From positions 1-64,000 of the forward strand of contig NZ_JAIVAR010000001.1 of NCBI RefSeq assembly GCF_020171925.1: a stretch of DNA of 64,000 nucleotides, read 5' to 3'. Below, piece by piece: positions 39,183-48,385 of the stretch. Source of the stretch: Rossellomorea aquimaris (GTDB lineage: Bacteria; Bacillota; Bacilli; Bacillales; Bacillaceae_B). The stretch's first letter is position 1. Every line of letters starts with the position of its first letter. The notes beneath the pieces were generated by a model. The model ran no database searches, was not told the origin of the DNA, and saw only the letters and a program-made list of their open reading frames with translations. The translations under genes were made by a program, and so were the position numbers.

Positions 39183-39262
39183 AACCACCCAATAAGGCAA
39201 AGAATGCCTTTTTGGGTGGTTCAGCTTATGCTTGTCGCCTCTCGGCGAGCCGCCGTCGCGTT
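39183..39262. repeat. Diverged half-copy of the 124-bp repeat
   Basis: The right half of the repeat (TTATGCTTGTCGCCTCT then GCCGCC) is preserved, with an apical AAGGCA/TGCCTT and a middle arm AACCACCCA/TGGGTGGTT of different sequence but perfect pairing. The left outer arm is missing. The rest of the 381-base gap (38887-39267) has no gene; a 5' fragment may be decayed repeat. Confidence 0.65.
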
Positions 39263-39267
39263 TGGTT

Positions 39268-39627
39268 TCACCAAGCGAATTCGGTTACTTCTTTTTTTAC
39301 GTCAGCGATTAATTTTTCGCATGAAGTAAGTAAGTGTTTAGGGAACTCTTCCCCTTCGCCGTATTCAACGCCATGTGGATAATAGTGCTTCCCTAGCAAA
39401 GGTTTCATCAATTGGATGATCGCATCATGTTTGCCGATATCCCCTTCGACTGCGTGACCTTGAATTCGTAGATAGAAAATGCCTTCTCTGATTTCAAACT
39501 TTCGGTCATACGTCACTCTTTCATAATCCCATTGACCTGCGCGGACTAGTCCGTGAGATTCCATGATCTCATCAAGGCGGTTCAGGTCTGCTTTTAAGTT
39601 TTCAATTCCAGTTTCTTCGAAACGCAT
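39268..39627 (-). CDS. yugN: YugN-like family protein
   Basis: 119-aa soluble protein starting MRFEETGIENLKADL with WDYERVTYDRKF and YPHGVEYGEGEEFP, typical of the YugN-like family; function unknown. ATG at 39627 with GGAGGG. In B. subtilis yugN is elsewhere in the chromosome. Confidence 0.8.
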   Translation of the reverse strand: MRFEETGIENLKADLNRLDEIMESHGLVRAGQWDYERVTYDRKFEIREGIFYLRIQGHAVEGDIGKHDAIIQLMKPLLGKHYYPHGVEYGEGEEFPKHLLTSCEKLIADVKKEVTEFAW

Positions 39628-39921
39628 AAAAATTCCCTCCTGTATTTTGCTGCAAGGCCATACGCTTTGATCCCAAGAAGGACAAAGTCTGTTGTAGCCT
39701 CTATGCATACTTTAAATTGGGAGCATTCATATCGGTATTATGTATAGAGATACAAAATGCGGTATTTCTCATTTTTAATAATAGTGTAAAATCCTTTTTC
39801 TTGCAATGTCTTGATGAATCCGATTATGTCAATTTTTTTAACGCTGAATAAGTTAGGGACTTAGGTGAAAAATATATCAGGATGAATGATACTTCAATGT
39901 TTTTAATGAAGGGGGATAATC

Positions 39922-40356
39922 ATGGCAAAACTAAAAGATATCATGACAAAGGATGTTGAAACCTGTACGCTCCTGGATAATGTTTACGAAGTGGCAGTGA
40001 AAATGAAAGAGTGTCAGGTAGGGTCGATTCCAATTGTAGATGGGGAAAGAATTGTGGGTGTCATTACGGACAGGGATATTGTCACCCGGTGTATAGCTGA
40101 GAAACACCCTGCGTCTTCAAAGGTTGAAGATATCATGAGCAAGGATTTGGTTACGATTGAACCTGATGCCGATGCTGCTGAAGCGGCACATTTAATGGCT
40201 GAAAAACAGATCAGAAGGTTACCGATTGTCGATGGTGAAAGACTGGTAGGTGTGGTTTCGTTAGGGGATTTTGCTATCCGGGACGCCTTGATCAAGCATG
40301 CATCAATAGCGCTTGAAAATATTTCGGAATCTCATTTCAGCAATAAACCATTTTAG
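39922..40356 (+). CDS. ylbB: CBS-domain pair protein YlbB
   Basis: 144 aa consisting of two CBS domains (each ending PIVDGERIVGVITDRD or PIVDGERLVGVVSLGD), a module that binds adenosyl ligands. No attached enzyme domain. AGGGGG precedes the ATG. Order ylbB-ylbC matches B. subtilis. The 290 bases upstream show no gene. Confidence 0.88.
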   Translation: MAKLKDIMTKDVETCTLLDNVYEVAVKMKECQVGSIPIVDGERIVGVITDRDIVTRCIAEKHPASSKVEDIMSKDLVTIEPDADAAEAAHLMAEKQIRRLPIVDGERLVGVVSLGDFAIRDALIKHASIALENISESHFSNKPF

Positions 40357-40389
40357 TGAACGGCATCAACTTGGCACAAGCATAGAATG

Positions 40390-40423
40390 GGGGACGATCA
40401 CTTGTTGTTGATCGCCCTTTTTT
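40390..40423 (+). terminator. Terminator of ylbB
   Basis: GGGACGATCA ... TGATCGCCC stem with a T6 tail. Confidence 0.8.
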
Positions 40424-40559
40424 AGATTGTACATATATGAACGGTGAAGACTGTTGGAGGACCTTCTTCATTACCTTTGTTATTTAATGTTCATCAGTTT
40501 TAGTGTCGGATGAAATATGCTATGCTTTATATAATACATACTCTTAAAAAAACGTAAAA

Positions 40560-40568
40560 TGGTATAAT
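40560..40568 (+). promoter_or_regulatory. Extended -10 promoter of ylbC
   Basis: TGGTATAAT is an exact TGn-TATAAT element 54 bases before the ylbC CTG. Confidence 0.5.
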
Positions 40569-40622
40569 AATTCTAGTAATCAAAGCATATCCTGCTAGTG
40601 AAGATAGAAAGGAGGGAAATCT

Positions 40623-41687
40623 CTGAAAACGGTTTTACGAATCGCAATTATTCTTATATTTATTCTTTCAATAAGTATTTATCAAAGTCTCAAGGATGAA
40701 AATGAGCCTCTTAAAGGTCCTGAAACCCAGACTCTTAAGAAAGATCACGATAATCAATTGAAACAATCCGTTCAGAACAGCGGGGAACGCCCGGTAAGCG
40801 GTCTTTCCACATGGATCGGAAAAAATTCAGATCATGTCCTTGAAACACTAGGTGAACCGGAAAGGATCGAACCAAGTTCCTATGGGTATGATTGGTGGGT
40901 TTATCCAATCTCATCTAAGCAATATATCCAGCTGGGGATTGAAGATAGTAAAGTTGTTACTCTGTATACAATAGGTGACGAGGTGAATGTCAGTCCATAT
41001 AAGCTTGGGCAGAAACTTGAGGATATCTACCGTTTTACTATCATAGAATCTGAAATAGTGGTAAATGATCAATCGGGTTCATATCAATTCGAATTGAATG
41101 AAGAAGATCTTAATACTAGATTATTGGTGTCTTTAGGCGATATATATGCCCAACTCTATCTGGACAAGTTTACGGGTGAATTAATGAGCATAAGGTTCCT
41201 TGATGGTTCCACGTTGATCAAAATGCATCCATATGAAATGATGTACCGAGGAGAGCTTGTCGCAGAAACAGAACCTACTGATGAAGAATGGACGAGGATC
41301 GACACTGCAAGTGAAAAACAAATCTATGATATCACGAATGTAATGCGCACTCATTTCGAGGTGGATGAAGTCGATTGGAATGAGCAGGTTGCAAATGTAG
41401 CCAGGGGACACAGTGAGGAGATGTATGAAGAAGAGTATTTCTCCCATGAATCTCCAGTATTCGGAAATCTTTCGGACCGACTGGAAAAGGACGAAATCCC
41501 GTTCAAGACAGCAGGGGAGAATATCGCCTCTCAATATACAGACGCTCCTGAAGCAGTTCATGGTTGGCTGAACTCTGAAGGGCATAGAAAGATCTTGCTC
41601 GAAGAAGAATTTACGGATCTTGGCGTCGGCGTGTATAAAAAATACTATACCCAGAATTTCATCGAAAAATTTAATATCGAACAGTGA
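40623..41687 (+). CDS. ylbC: CAP/SCP-domain exported protein YlbC, probable CTG start
   Basis: 354 aa: an N-terminal hydrophobic signal or anchor (MKTVLRIAIILIFILSISIY, if CTG is read as Met), a CAP-associated N-terminal domain (about 60-195) and a C-terminal CAP/SCP domain with HSEEMYEEEYFSHESP and GENIA. No ATG, GTG or TTG lies before the hydrophobic segment, but CTG at 40623 has AAGGAGGG six bases upstream; starting at the next TTG (40758) would delete the signal. The length is close to B. subtilis YlbC. Function unknown. Confidence 0.8.
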   Translation: MKTVLRIAIILIFILSISIYQSLKDENEPLKGPETQTLKKDHDNQLKQSVQNSGERPVSGLSTWIGKNSDHVLETLGEPERIEPSSYGYDWWVYPISSKQYIQLGIEDSKVVTLYTIGDEVNVSPYKLGQKLEDIYRFTIIESEIVVNDQSGSYQFELNEEDLNTRLLVSLGDIYAQLYLDKFTGELMSIRFLDGSTLIKMHPYEMMYRGELVAETEPTDEEWTRIDTASEKQIYDITNVMRTHFEVDEVDWNEQVANVARGHSEEMYEEEYFSHESPVFGNLSDRLEKDEIPFKTAGENIASQYTDAPEAVHGWLNSEGHRKILLEEEFTDLGVGVYKKYYTQNFIEKFNIEQ

Positions 41688-41747
41688 AAAAGGTTGGATC
41701 TTCAAGGGGACATGTTTGTGCTCCTCGATAAAATCCAACCTTTTATT
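41687..41747 (+). terminator. Terminator of ylbC
   Basis: AAAGGTTGGATC ... ATCCAACCTTTT with a long loop, between convergent genes. Confidence 0.7.
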
Positions 41748-41751
41748 CTGA

Positions 41752-42234
41752 TTATTTTTTGATGATGAAAAACGAACCGGTAGAATGGGCAACCATTTTT
41801 CCTTCAGCACTTACCACTTTCCCCTCTACCACCATCGTTTTGGTTCCGCGATGAACAACCGTAGCGCGGGCAGTCAGCTTGGTTCCGGTGCCAGGTGCAA
41901 GGTAGTGGACATTTAGGTTAGTTGTTACGGCTCCGTATCCGTCGGGTAGCAGCATATTGGCCAATGTTCCCATTGCTGTATCCACCAGGGTTGCTGTAAC
42001 GCCACCATGCACGATCTGTAGTGAATTATGAGTAACCGTGCTGATAGGAATACTGATTTCAAGCTCTTCACTATCTGACCTTTTATCCATGGCGAAAATG
42101 CCGCCTATTAATGATTCATTTTCGTGATTCTGCTTACGCTTCACTCCATTTAGAAGCTGCCGGATGCTGATTATTTCCTGTTCATCCGCTCTTTTCAACA
42201 CTTCGTCGAGTAATTTATGTAATTCTTCTTGCAT
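41752..42234 (-). CDS. PaaI-type hotdog thioesterase
   Basis: 160-aa hotdog-fold protein with the PaaI signature VHGGVTATLVDTAMG (catalytic Asp region), so probably an acyl-CoA thioesterase of unknown specificity. The ATG at 42234 has AAAGGATG nine bases upstream; the ATG three codons earlier overlaps that SD. Confidence 0.85.
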   Translation of the reverse strand: MQEELHKLLDEVLKRADEQEIISIRQLLNGVKRKQNHENESLIGGIFAMDKRSDSEELEISIPISTVTHNSLQIVHGGVTATLVDTAMGTLANMLLPDGYGAVTTNLNVHYLAPGTGTKLTARATVVHRGTKTMVVEGKVVSAEGKMVAHSTGSFFIIKK

Positions 42235-42483
42235 TCCAAACATCCTTTTCTTTTACACGTCCTCATTAAACATCAGCAGCGGTCTCGCAGTCAGACTGCA
42301 CCATTCCCTTCAAAAGGCAACCGACATTCCTTTAATCTGCAATCGTTTATGTAAGATCATGACTGTTTAGTTTAATCGGCATTGACTACAAGTAAATTTT
42401 ACTACAAAAAGGAATGGTTCACCAATTTTAATTTTATTCATAAACTGTAGTAGGTTAATGTCCTGTTCAGGAGGTGTTGGGGA

Positions 42484-42891
42484 ATGGGGAAATCATTGCA
42501 TCCCAAAGTGAAAGAGTTTAAAGAGTTTGTCAGGAAGAATCCTAAGATCATAAAGGATGTCCGTAATGGAAACACCAATTGGCAAGACCTTTTTGAGGAC
42601 TGGTATATACTTGGGGAAGAGGATACCCGGTGGGACTCTTACAGGGACGGTGAGAAATCGAGCGAAGCAAAAGCGGTTGATTCAAACAAAAACGGTTGGT
42701 TCGATTCAGTGGGGGAATTAGTGAAGAATATGGATGCCAATCAGTTGCAAAGCCACATCAATAATATCAGTGAAGTGTTGGGTACGGTTCAAGGTGTGAT
42801 CAGCCAATTCTCATCGAATCCAAAAAGTCCTACTGTTTCAAGTGATACTAGATCTAAGCCTTCTCACCCCTTCTCATTCAGGAAAGACTAG
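42484..42891 (+). CDS. ylbD: YlbD-like spore coat protein
   Basis: 135 aa starting MGKSLHPKVKEFKEFVRKNPK with FEDWYILGEED, typical of the YlbD family reported as spore coat proteins. The C-terminal 30 residues are Ser/Pro-rich and probably disordered. CAGGAGGTG precedes the ATG. Followed by ylbE. Confidence 0.85.
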   Translation: MGKSLHPKVKEFKEFVRKNPKIIKDVRNGNTNWQDLFEDWYILGEEDTRWDSYRDGEKSSEAKAVDSNKNGWFDSVGELVKNMDANQLQSHINNISEVLGTVQGVISQFSSNPKSPTVSSDTRSKPSHPFSFRKD

Positions 42892-42902
42892 GAGGGGATA
42901 AA

Positions 42903-43142
42903 GTGAGAGCGGAAATCATTGAGTACATCCATTCAAATGAAGAGTTGAAAATGTTTTTAAGGGAAATGCCCGAATGGTATCGAACTCTTTCAAGAAATCC
43001 GAATGAGCTAGAGAAATTTGAAATCGCGTCCATAAACTATTTCCAAAAAACGATTCCGCATCGGGTACAGAAATTCTCAAATGGGGTCCAGATGGCTTCC
43101 ATGATGATCAGTATGTTTCAAACTATGAATGAATCTGAATAA
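42903..43142 (+). CDS. ylbE: YlbE-like protein
   Basis: 79 aa, helical, with FLREMPEWYRTLSRNP; YlbE-like family, function unknown. GTG start with AGGAGGGG upstream, 11 bases after ylbD, so cotranscribed. Confidence 0.85.
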   Translation: MRAEIIEYIHSNEELKMFLREMPEWYRTLSRNPNELEKFEIASINYFQKTIPHRVQKFSNGVQMASMMISMFQTMNESE

Positions 43143-43249
43143 ATGAATCTGCAAGGATGCGGGCACAATCGAAGAGGGTTGTGTTCGTTTTTTATGAGTA
43201 AAGAAAGGACAAGATGGGGAAGGCTAAGAGAAAAGGAGTTGTCTCGACT

Positions 43250-43630
43250 ATGAAGAAAATTATATGTTTAATGTTGATGTTAATGGTTGTCAGCGGGTGC
43301 AAAGATGATATGCCTGAGCCTGAAACCTTTTCATTTAGCCATAAAGCCCATGCGAAAGAGTCGCTGTCCATAAAGCATATCGTGCAAGGGAATCAAGTTT
43401 TCATTGAATGTATTGTTCCGGATGTAACGTTTACTTCCTCCAGGAAAGGTGCGAAAAAAGGGAAGATCATAGTCACTTCCAACACAAACGGATTATATAA
43501 GGAGTTCTATACCGCAGCGTTCGTGGTCAGGAACCTGCCAAAGGGCAATCATATACTGACTGTAGAGGTCGTGAGCCCGGGAAATAAATCCCTTGGTATC
43601 AAGAAACAATTATATGTGACCATCCCATAA
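43250..43630 (+). CDS. Putative lipoprotein of unknown function
   Basis: 126 aa with a lipoprotein signal ending in VVSGC (Cys at about residue 17). The mature part is rich in beta strands (SIKHIVQGNQVFIECIV, HILTVEVVSPGN), suggesting an Ig-like domain. Start uncertain: ATG 43250 has AAAAGGAG at a rather long distance; an ATG at 43214 has a poorly placed SD. Family not recognised. Confidence 0.6.
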   Translation: MKKIICLMLMLMVVSGCKDDMPEPETFSFSHKAHAKESLSIKHIVQGNQVFIECIVPDVTFTSSRKGAKKGKIIVTSNTNGLYKEFYTAAFVVRNLPKGNHILTVEVVSPGNKSLGIKKQLYVTIP

Positions 43631-43705
43631 GATGAACGGGTCATGAAAGCATATTCGCTTCAACTCACAAAACGTGGTAAAATGACGTTACGGAGGTGAG
43701 CGTTG

Positions 43706-44149
43706 ATGCTTGCTACTCTTGAAAGAGTGGAAATTCTAGATCGTGCAGATGAACTATCTCAATGGATCTTACATTCCGATGTCGCAGAAAACTATCGGAA
43801 GTCTCTATATACACTTCGAACAAACGTGGATACGCAGGATAAAATAAAAAAATTCACGCGTATGAAAGAGCGTTATGAAGAGGTGCAGCGTTTCGGCCGT
43901 TATCATCCGGACTACAAGACAGTCATGAAGGAAATCCGTGAACTTAAGAGGGATATGGATTTGGATGAACACGTGGCTGCATTCAGGAGAGCTGAAAATG
44001 AACTTCAGGATCTCCTTGACAGGGTCAGCCTGATCATAGGTCATTCCGTTTCCAAGAATGTAAAAGTACCTACAGGCAATCCATTCTTCAGCGGCAGTTC
44101 ATGTGGAGGCGGCTGTGGTTCCGGGGGCAGCTGTGGCTGTTCGGCATAA
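43706..44149 (+). CDS. ylbF: YlbF (RicF), Y-complex subunit
   Basis: 147 aa: helical YlbF/YmcA domain (about 1-115) plus a C-terminal tail SSCGGGCGSGGSCGCSA. In B. subtilis YlbF, YmcA and YaaT form a complex carrying iron-sulfur clusters that supports RNase Y action, competence, biofilm formation and sporulation; the Cys tail fits cluster binding. ATG at 43706 with GGAGGTGA. Confidence 0.92.
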   Translation: MLATLERVEILDRADELSQWILHSDVAENYRKSLYTLRTNVDTQDKIKKFTRMKERYEEVQRFGRYHPDYKTVMKEIRELKRDMDLDEHVAAFRRAENELQDLLDRVSLIIGHSVSKNVKVPTGNPFFSGSSCGGGCGSGGSCGCSA

Positions 44150-44154
44150 ATGAA

Positions 44155-44187
44155 GAAAAGAGCAGGCGGTTGTCCTGCTCTTTTCTT
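44155..44187. terminator. Terminator after ylbF
   Basis: GAAAAGAGCAGG/CCTGCTCTTTTC, shared with the convergent small gene. Confidence 0.85.
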
Positions 44188-44500
44188 ATTGTTTTAGACG
44201 GACACAATCGACACATAGGTTGCCGCAACAGAACATTTTTTCTTGAGGTACGTAGAAACGGTGCCGATAAACATATTGTGAAGAGTCTTCCCTGAAGAAG
44301 ATTGTCTCCGAGTGCAATCTTTTCCCCCTCATTGACCGTGCTGACCATTTCTTGATAGCATGTTCGACTTCGCGTTTATCCAGTTCGGAACGTATATAGA
44401 GAAAGGGAATTCCTGCAATCCATTTGACATTGGCTTCCTCAATTGCGAGATCCCCGTTAAGGTAGTCAATGAATTCATCCCAAATGACTTTCAAATCCAT
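44186..44500 (-). CDS. Small protein with C-terminal cysteine cluster, unknown
   Basis: 104 aa, no signal or membrane helix. Begins MDLKVIWDEFIDYLNG and ends in CCGNLCVDCVRLKQ, a cysteine cluster that could bind zinc. GGAGGGG lies before the ATG at 44500. It sits between ylbF and ylbG on the opposite strand. I do not recognise the family. Confidence 0.65.
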   Translation of the reverse strand: MDLKVIWDEFIDYLNGDLAIEEANVKWIAGIPFLYIRSELDKREVEHAIKKWSARSMRGKRLHSETIFFREDSSQYVYRHRFYVPQEKMFCCGNLCVDCVRLKQ

Positions 44501-44587
44501 CCGTAGCCCCTCCAACCAACAATCAGATTCTTGGTACTAACTATTTTTCCCTAATTATTAAAGACGAACCCTTAAGCATTTCGCATT

Positions 44588-44662
44588 GGGTTCAGCTACA
44601 ACGCAAGCCAACCAAAAAGGCTACACCCACTGCATGCTTGTCGCTTTAAGACCAACAGGTAC
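44588..44662. repeat. Degenerate relative of the 124-bp repeat
   Basis: GCATGCTTGTCGCTTTAAGACCA resembles the right half of the repeat (CTTATGCTTGTCGCCTCTGACCA), preceded by an AAAAAGGC core. Arms no longer pair well. Confidence 0.35.
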
Positions 44663-44735
44663 CGTATTTCGTGTTGATTATTCCCATATTTATGTGCTAG
44701 ACTGGTAAAAAAGTGATGCCTAGAGGGGAAACGGT

Positions 44736-45011
44736 ATGTTGACGCAAAGACAAGGTTTAGTTGTTTGGTTACATAGTTTAAAGCATGCAAAGTCTCTGAG
44801 ACGGTTCGGAAATGTTCACTATGTTTCAAGAAAAATGAAATATGTTGTACTGTATTGTAATCAGGACGATATCGATTCAGTCATGGAACGAATCAATTCC
44901 TATTCGTATGTGAAAAGAGTCGATCCATCCTATAAGCCCTTCATCAAATCAGTTTTTGAGAATTCAAGGCCAGATAAAGCGAAGGAATATGATTACAAGA
45001 TGGGATTCTAA
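44736..45011 (+). CDS. ylbG: UPF0298 family protein YlbG
   Basis: 91 aa starting [19 protein letters not shown] with RFGNVHYVS, typical of UPF0298 (YlbG). Function unknown. AGAGGGG precedes the ATG. Confidence 0.9.
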   Translation: MLTQRQGLVVWLHSLKHAKSLRRFGNVHYVSRKMKYVVLYCNQDDIDSVMERINSYSYVKRVDPSYKPFIKSVFENSRPDKAKEYDYKMGF

Positions 45012-45017
45012 ACGACG

Positions 45018-45048
45018 GCTGCCAAACTTTTAAGTTGGCAGCTTTTTT
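45018..45048 (+). terminator. Terminator of ylbG
   Basis: GCTGCCAAACTT/AAGTTGGCAGC with T6. Confidence 0.85.
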
Positions 45049-45064
45049 GTTCGCAGAGGAGAGA

Positions 45065-45454
45065 TCATTGCAAAGGTAGGATATAGTGATTAAGTCGTAA
45101 AATGGCAATCAGATGTTGATAATACAAGTCTTTCTCAGGGAACATTGTGGAAGGCTTTACATCCATTTGAATGATGGTTTTCCCAAGTTCCTCAGCCGTC
45201 TCCTGAAAGAGCGAATAGCGTTTATTTTCCAATATATTTGGGTTTGGGACCCCTTCACGGCATACATAGATGGCCTGGAACTTTCCTTCAGCTGTAGGAT
45301 TCATTACAACCGCAAGGGATGTTACTGGTCGGTCCTTTACAATGGTATGGAAGGCCATGAGATGCTGGACTCTTTCCTTATTGCATCTGGATAGCTCCAT
45401 TAATTCATACAAATCGGACAAGCCCTCACCTAATTCGATAAATCGCTGAATCAT
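45065..45454 (-). CDS. Conserved hypothetical protein (DUF7147-like)
   Basis: 129-aa soluble protein starting MIQRFIELGEGLSDLYEL. Homologues in Bacillus lie at the same site and have been mislabelled methylthioribose kinase; no kinase motif is visible here. AAAGGAG precedes the ATG at 45454. Function unknown. Confidence 0.65.
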   Translation of the reverse strand: MIQRFIELGEGLSDLYELMELSRCNKERVQHLMAFHTIVKDRPVTSLAVVMNPTAEGKFQAIYVCREGVPNPNILENKRYSLFQETAEELGKTIIQMDVKPSTMFPEKDLYYQHLIAILRLNHYILPLQ

Positions 45455-45598
45455 ATTTAAACTCCTTTTTGTCAATTATTCAATCAATTCCTTATTATTT
45501 CAAACATACCTTGAGAAGTAAAGAGGGTTGATGGATGCTATTTAGAAATGATCCGACGATTCATCACCCGCTGTTCTGGGGAAGGTGAATAAACATAA

Positions 45599-45632
45599 AA
45601 AGCCCTGCAGAAATCTTCTGCAGGGTCCTTCT
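45599..45632 (+). terminator. Stand-alone hairpin upstream of rsmD
   Basis: CCCTGCAG/CTGCAGGG with following T-rich bases. No gene ends directly before it on the plus strand, so it may terminate a short transcript. The 407-base gap 45455-45861 holds this, an inverted-repeat-rich stretch (45672-45755) and the small ORF below. Confidence 0.5.
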
Positions 45633-45686
45633 ATATCCATTTCTGGAAAGAAGGCAAAGGGAGAGGAGAAACCGGAGGAAGAACTT

Positions 45687-45830
45687 ATGGGGAAACGTAA
45701 GTCTTCTCCGCGGTTGGCAACAACATCGATTAGGATGTTGTTACTTCCATTATCACCTAACGATAAATTTTTATACATTTTAAGCATAATTTCCTTATGT
45801 GGCGAACGATGTAGATTTGTGTTAGGATAA
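45687..45830 (+). CDS. Possible 47-aa small protein upstream of rsmD
   Basis: ATG at 45687 has CCGGAGGAAG at good spacing and opens 47 codons: a basic start (MGKRKSSPRLATTSIR) followed by a hydrophobic stretch. It ends 31 bases before rsmD. The DNA is full of inverted repeats, so it may instead be a structured leader. No family recognised. Confidence 0.3.
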   Translation: MGKRKSSPRLATTSIRMLLLPLSPNDKFLYILSIISLCGERCRFVLG

Positions 45831-45861
45831 TGAAGAAAAATACATAAATGGTGGATGATTT

Positions 45862-46931
<1,070 letters not shown>

Positions 46932-46939
46932 ATGAGAGA

Positions 46940-46989
46940 GGCCGTACACGATCGGAATTACCCGATAACTCGATGTACGGCCCTTTTTA
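46940..46989. terminator. Terminator between coaD and ylbJ
   Basis: GGCCGTACA ... TGTACGGCC with internal pairing and T5, between convergent genes. Confidence 0.82.
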
Positions 46990-48213
46990 TAGGCCATTCC
47001 TGAATGCTCTTCTACTGTAGATAAGAATGTAAAGAAGTAAGCTTACAATGGTAATGAGTGGTCCAGTCGTCTTCATCCAGTAAAAGATTTCACTCCATAG
47101 ATGGGCATGACGCTGTGCAAAAACCGGTACTGCATTTGAGAGTTGTTCGTTTGAGAACCTTTCATAAATCGGTTTCCAGATGAGTACTGTCGCAATCGAA
47201 GCGGCAATCCCGTGGAGAAAGCGTGCGTAAAAGAACGGCTGAAAGCGAATATCGGTCTGTGCCAGAATGCTCGCAACCTGTGCTTGGACGCTGAAACCGC
47301 TGAATCCCAAGATGAAACTTGTGATGATTGCTTGTTGAAGCAACGTGGCATCCCCCACACCGCTTGTAAGCTTTGATCCCAGTGTTATTTCAAACAACCC
47401 GGAAATGAAAGGGATGCTTAACTGATCAGTTATTCGCAGTAAATGGAACAAACTCGAGAACCCTTGTGCCATGAAGGTCGTAATATGCAAATGATAGAGC
47501 ATTTTGTTGATAACAGAAAATAAGATGATGAAACCACCGATCATCAACAATGTTTGAATGGAAGAGGTGACTGCATCACCAAGAAGCTTACCGATCGGAC
47601 GATTATCTTTCAGTCTCGTTTGATGAAGGGCAGAGAACGCTTCTCTCAGCATGAACTTCTTCTTCTCTCTAGAACGTTCCACTTTGTGACGTTCTTCCCC
47701 TCTGCCATAGAACCTCATGATCACCCCCACGCAAATATTTCCGATATAATGGGCAGTTGCCAAGACGATCCCGAGTGTAGCGTTCTGAAAGAATCCGACT
47801 GAAACTGCACCGAATATGAATAGTGGATTCGAGGAGTTCGTGAATGAAACGAGTCTCTCGGCTTCGATCTTTGTCAGTTGATTCTCCTGGCGCAGGCGTG
47901 CTGTCAGTTTAGCACCGGCGGGGAAACCGGATGCCATCCCCATGGCCCATACAAATCCACCCGCTCCAGGTACACGGAAAATAGGGCGCATCAGCGGCTC
48001 GAGGATGACTCCTATGAATCTTACAACCCCAAATCCAATCAACATTTCCGATACGATGAAAAAAGGAAGCAGCGATGGAAAGACAATTTCCCACCACATA
48101 TCCAGTCCCCTGATGGAAGCTTCCAATGATTCACCTGGCATCAAGATCAGGGCTGCAGCAAATAACGTTACACTTGCTGATAAGACCAATGTTTTCAATT
48201 TCGACTTCGACAA
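46987..48213 (-). CDS. ylbJ: Sporulation integral membrane protein YlbJ
   Basis: 408 aa with about eight membrane helices and a duplicated nucleoside-recognition (Gate) type domain; GMASGFPAGAKL and SFTNSSNPLFIFGAVSVG are conserved. YlbJ is made in the mother cell and needed for spore heat resistance. TTG start with GGAGGACG upstream. Confidence 0.92.
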   Translation of the reverse strand: MSKSKLKTLVLSASVTLFAAALILMPGESLEASIRGLDMWWEIVFPSLLPFFIVSEMLIGFGVVRFIGVILEPLMRPIFRVPGAGGFVWAMGMASGFPAGAKLTARLRQENQLTKIEAERLVSFTNSSNPLFIFGAVSVGFFQNATLGIVLATAHYIGNICVGVIMRFYGRGEERHKVERSREKKKFMLREAFSALHQTRLKDNRPIGKLLGDAVTSSIQTLLMIGGFIILFSVINKMLYHLHITTFMAQGFSSLFHLLRITDQLSIPFISGLFEITLGSKLTSGVGDATLLQQAIITSFILGFSGFSVQAQVASILAQTDIRFQPFFYARFLHGIAASIATVLIWKPIYERFSNEQLSNAVPVFAQRHAHLWSEIFYWMKTTGPLITIVSLLLYILIYSRRAFRNGL

Positions 48214-48385
48214 CCGGACGTCCTCCTCTTGACCATACTATGTCAACTTCTTGTGAAACACAGAAATAATGATAAAATGAGAGTAACCTCAACTTGTCCT
48301 CATATTAATCAATATACTCATACATATTAGAAATAGACCATATGATGAATTGAACCGCAAACTAAGGGTAAAGGAGGAAGAACGC

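Noticed and set aside
39087-39329. 80-aa plus-strand frame between the YtvI-like gene and yugN
   Set aside because: It runs through the repeat-derived palindrome and into the antisense of yugN, has no ribosome site and no recognisable protein features.
42265-42350. Gap before ylbD as another decayed copy of the repeat
   Set aside because: Shares only a short AAAAGGCA core and imprecise arms; not distinguishable from chance by eye.
45542-45787. 81-aa minus-strand frame upstream of rsmD
   Set aside because: Spans a terminator hairpin and inverted repeats, with no SD at its start; the plus-strand 47-codon ORF is the better, still weak, candidate.
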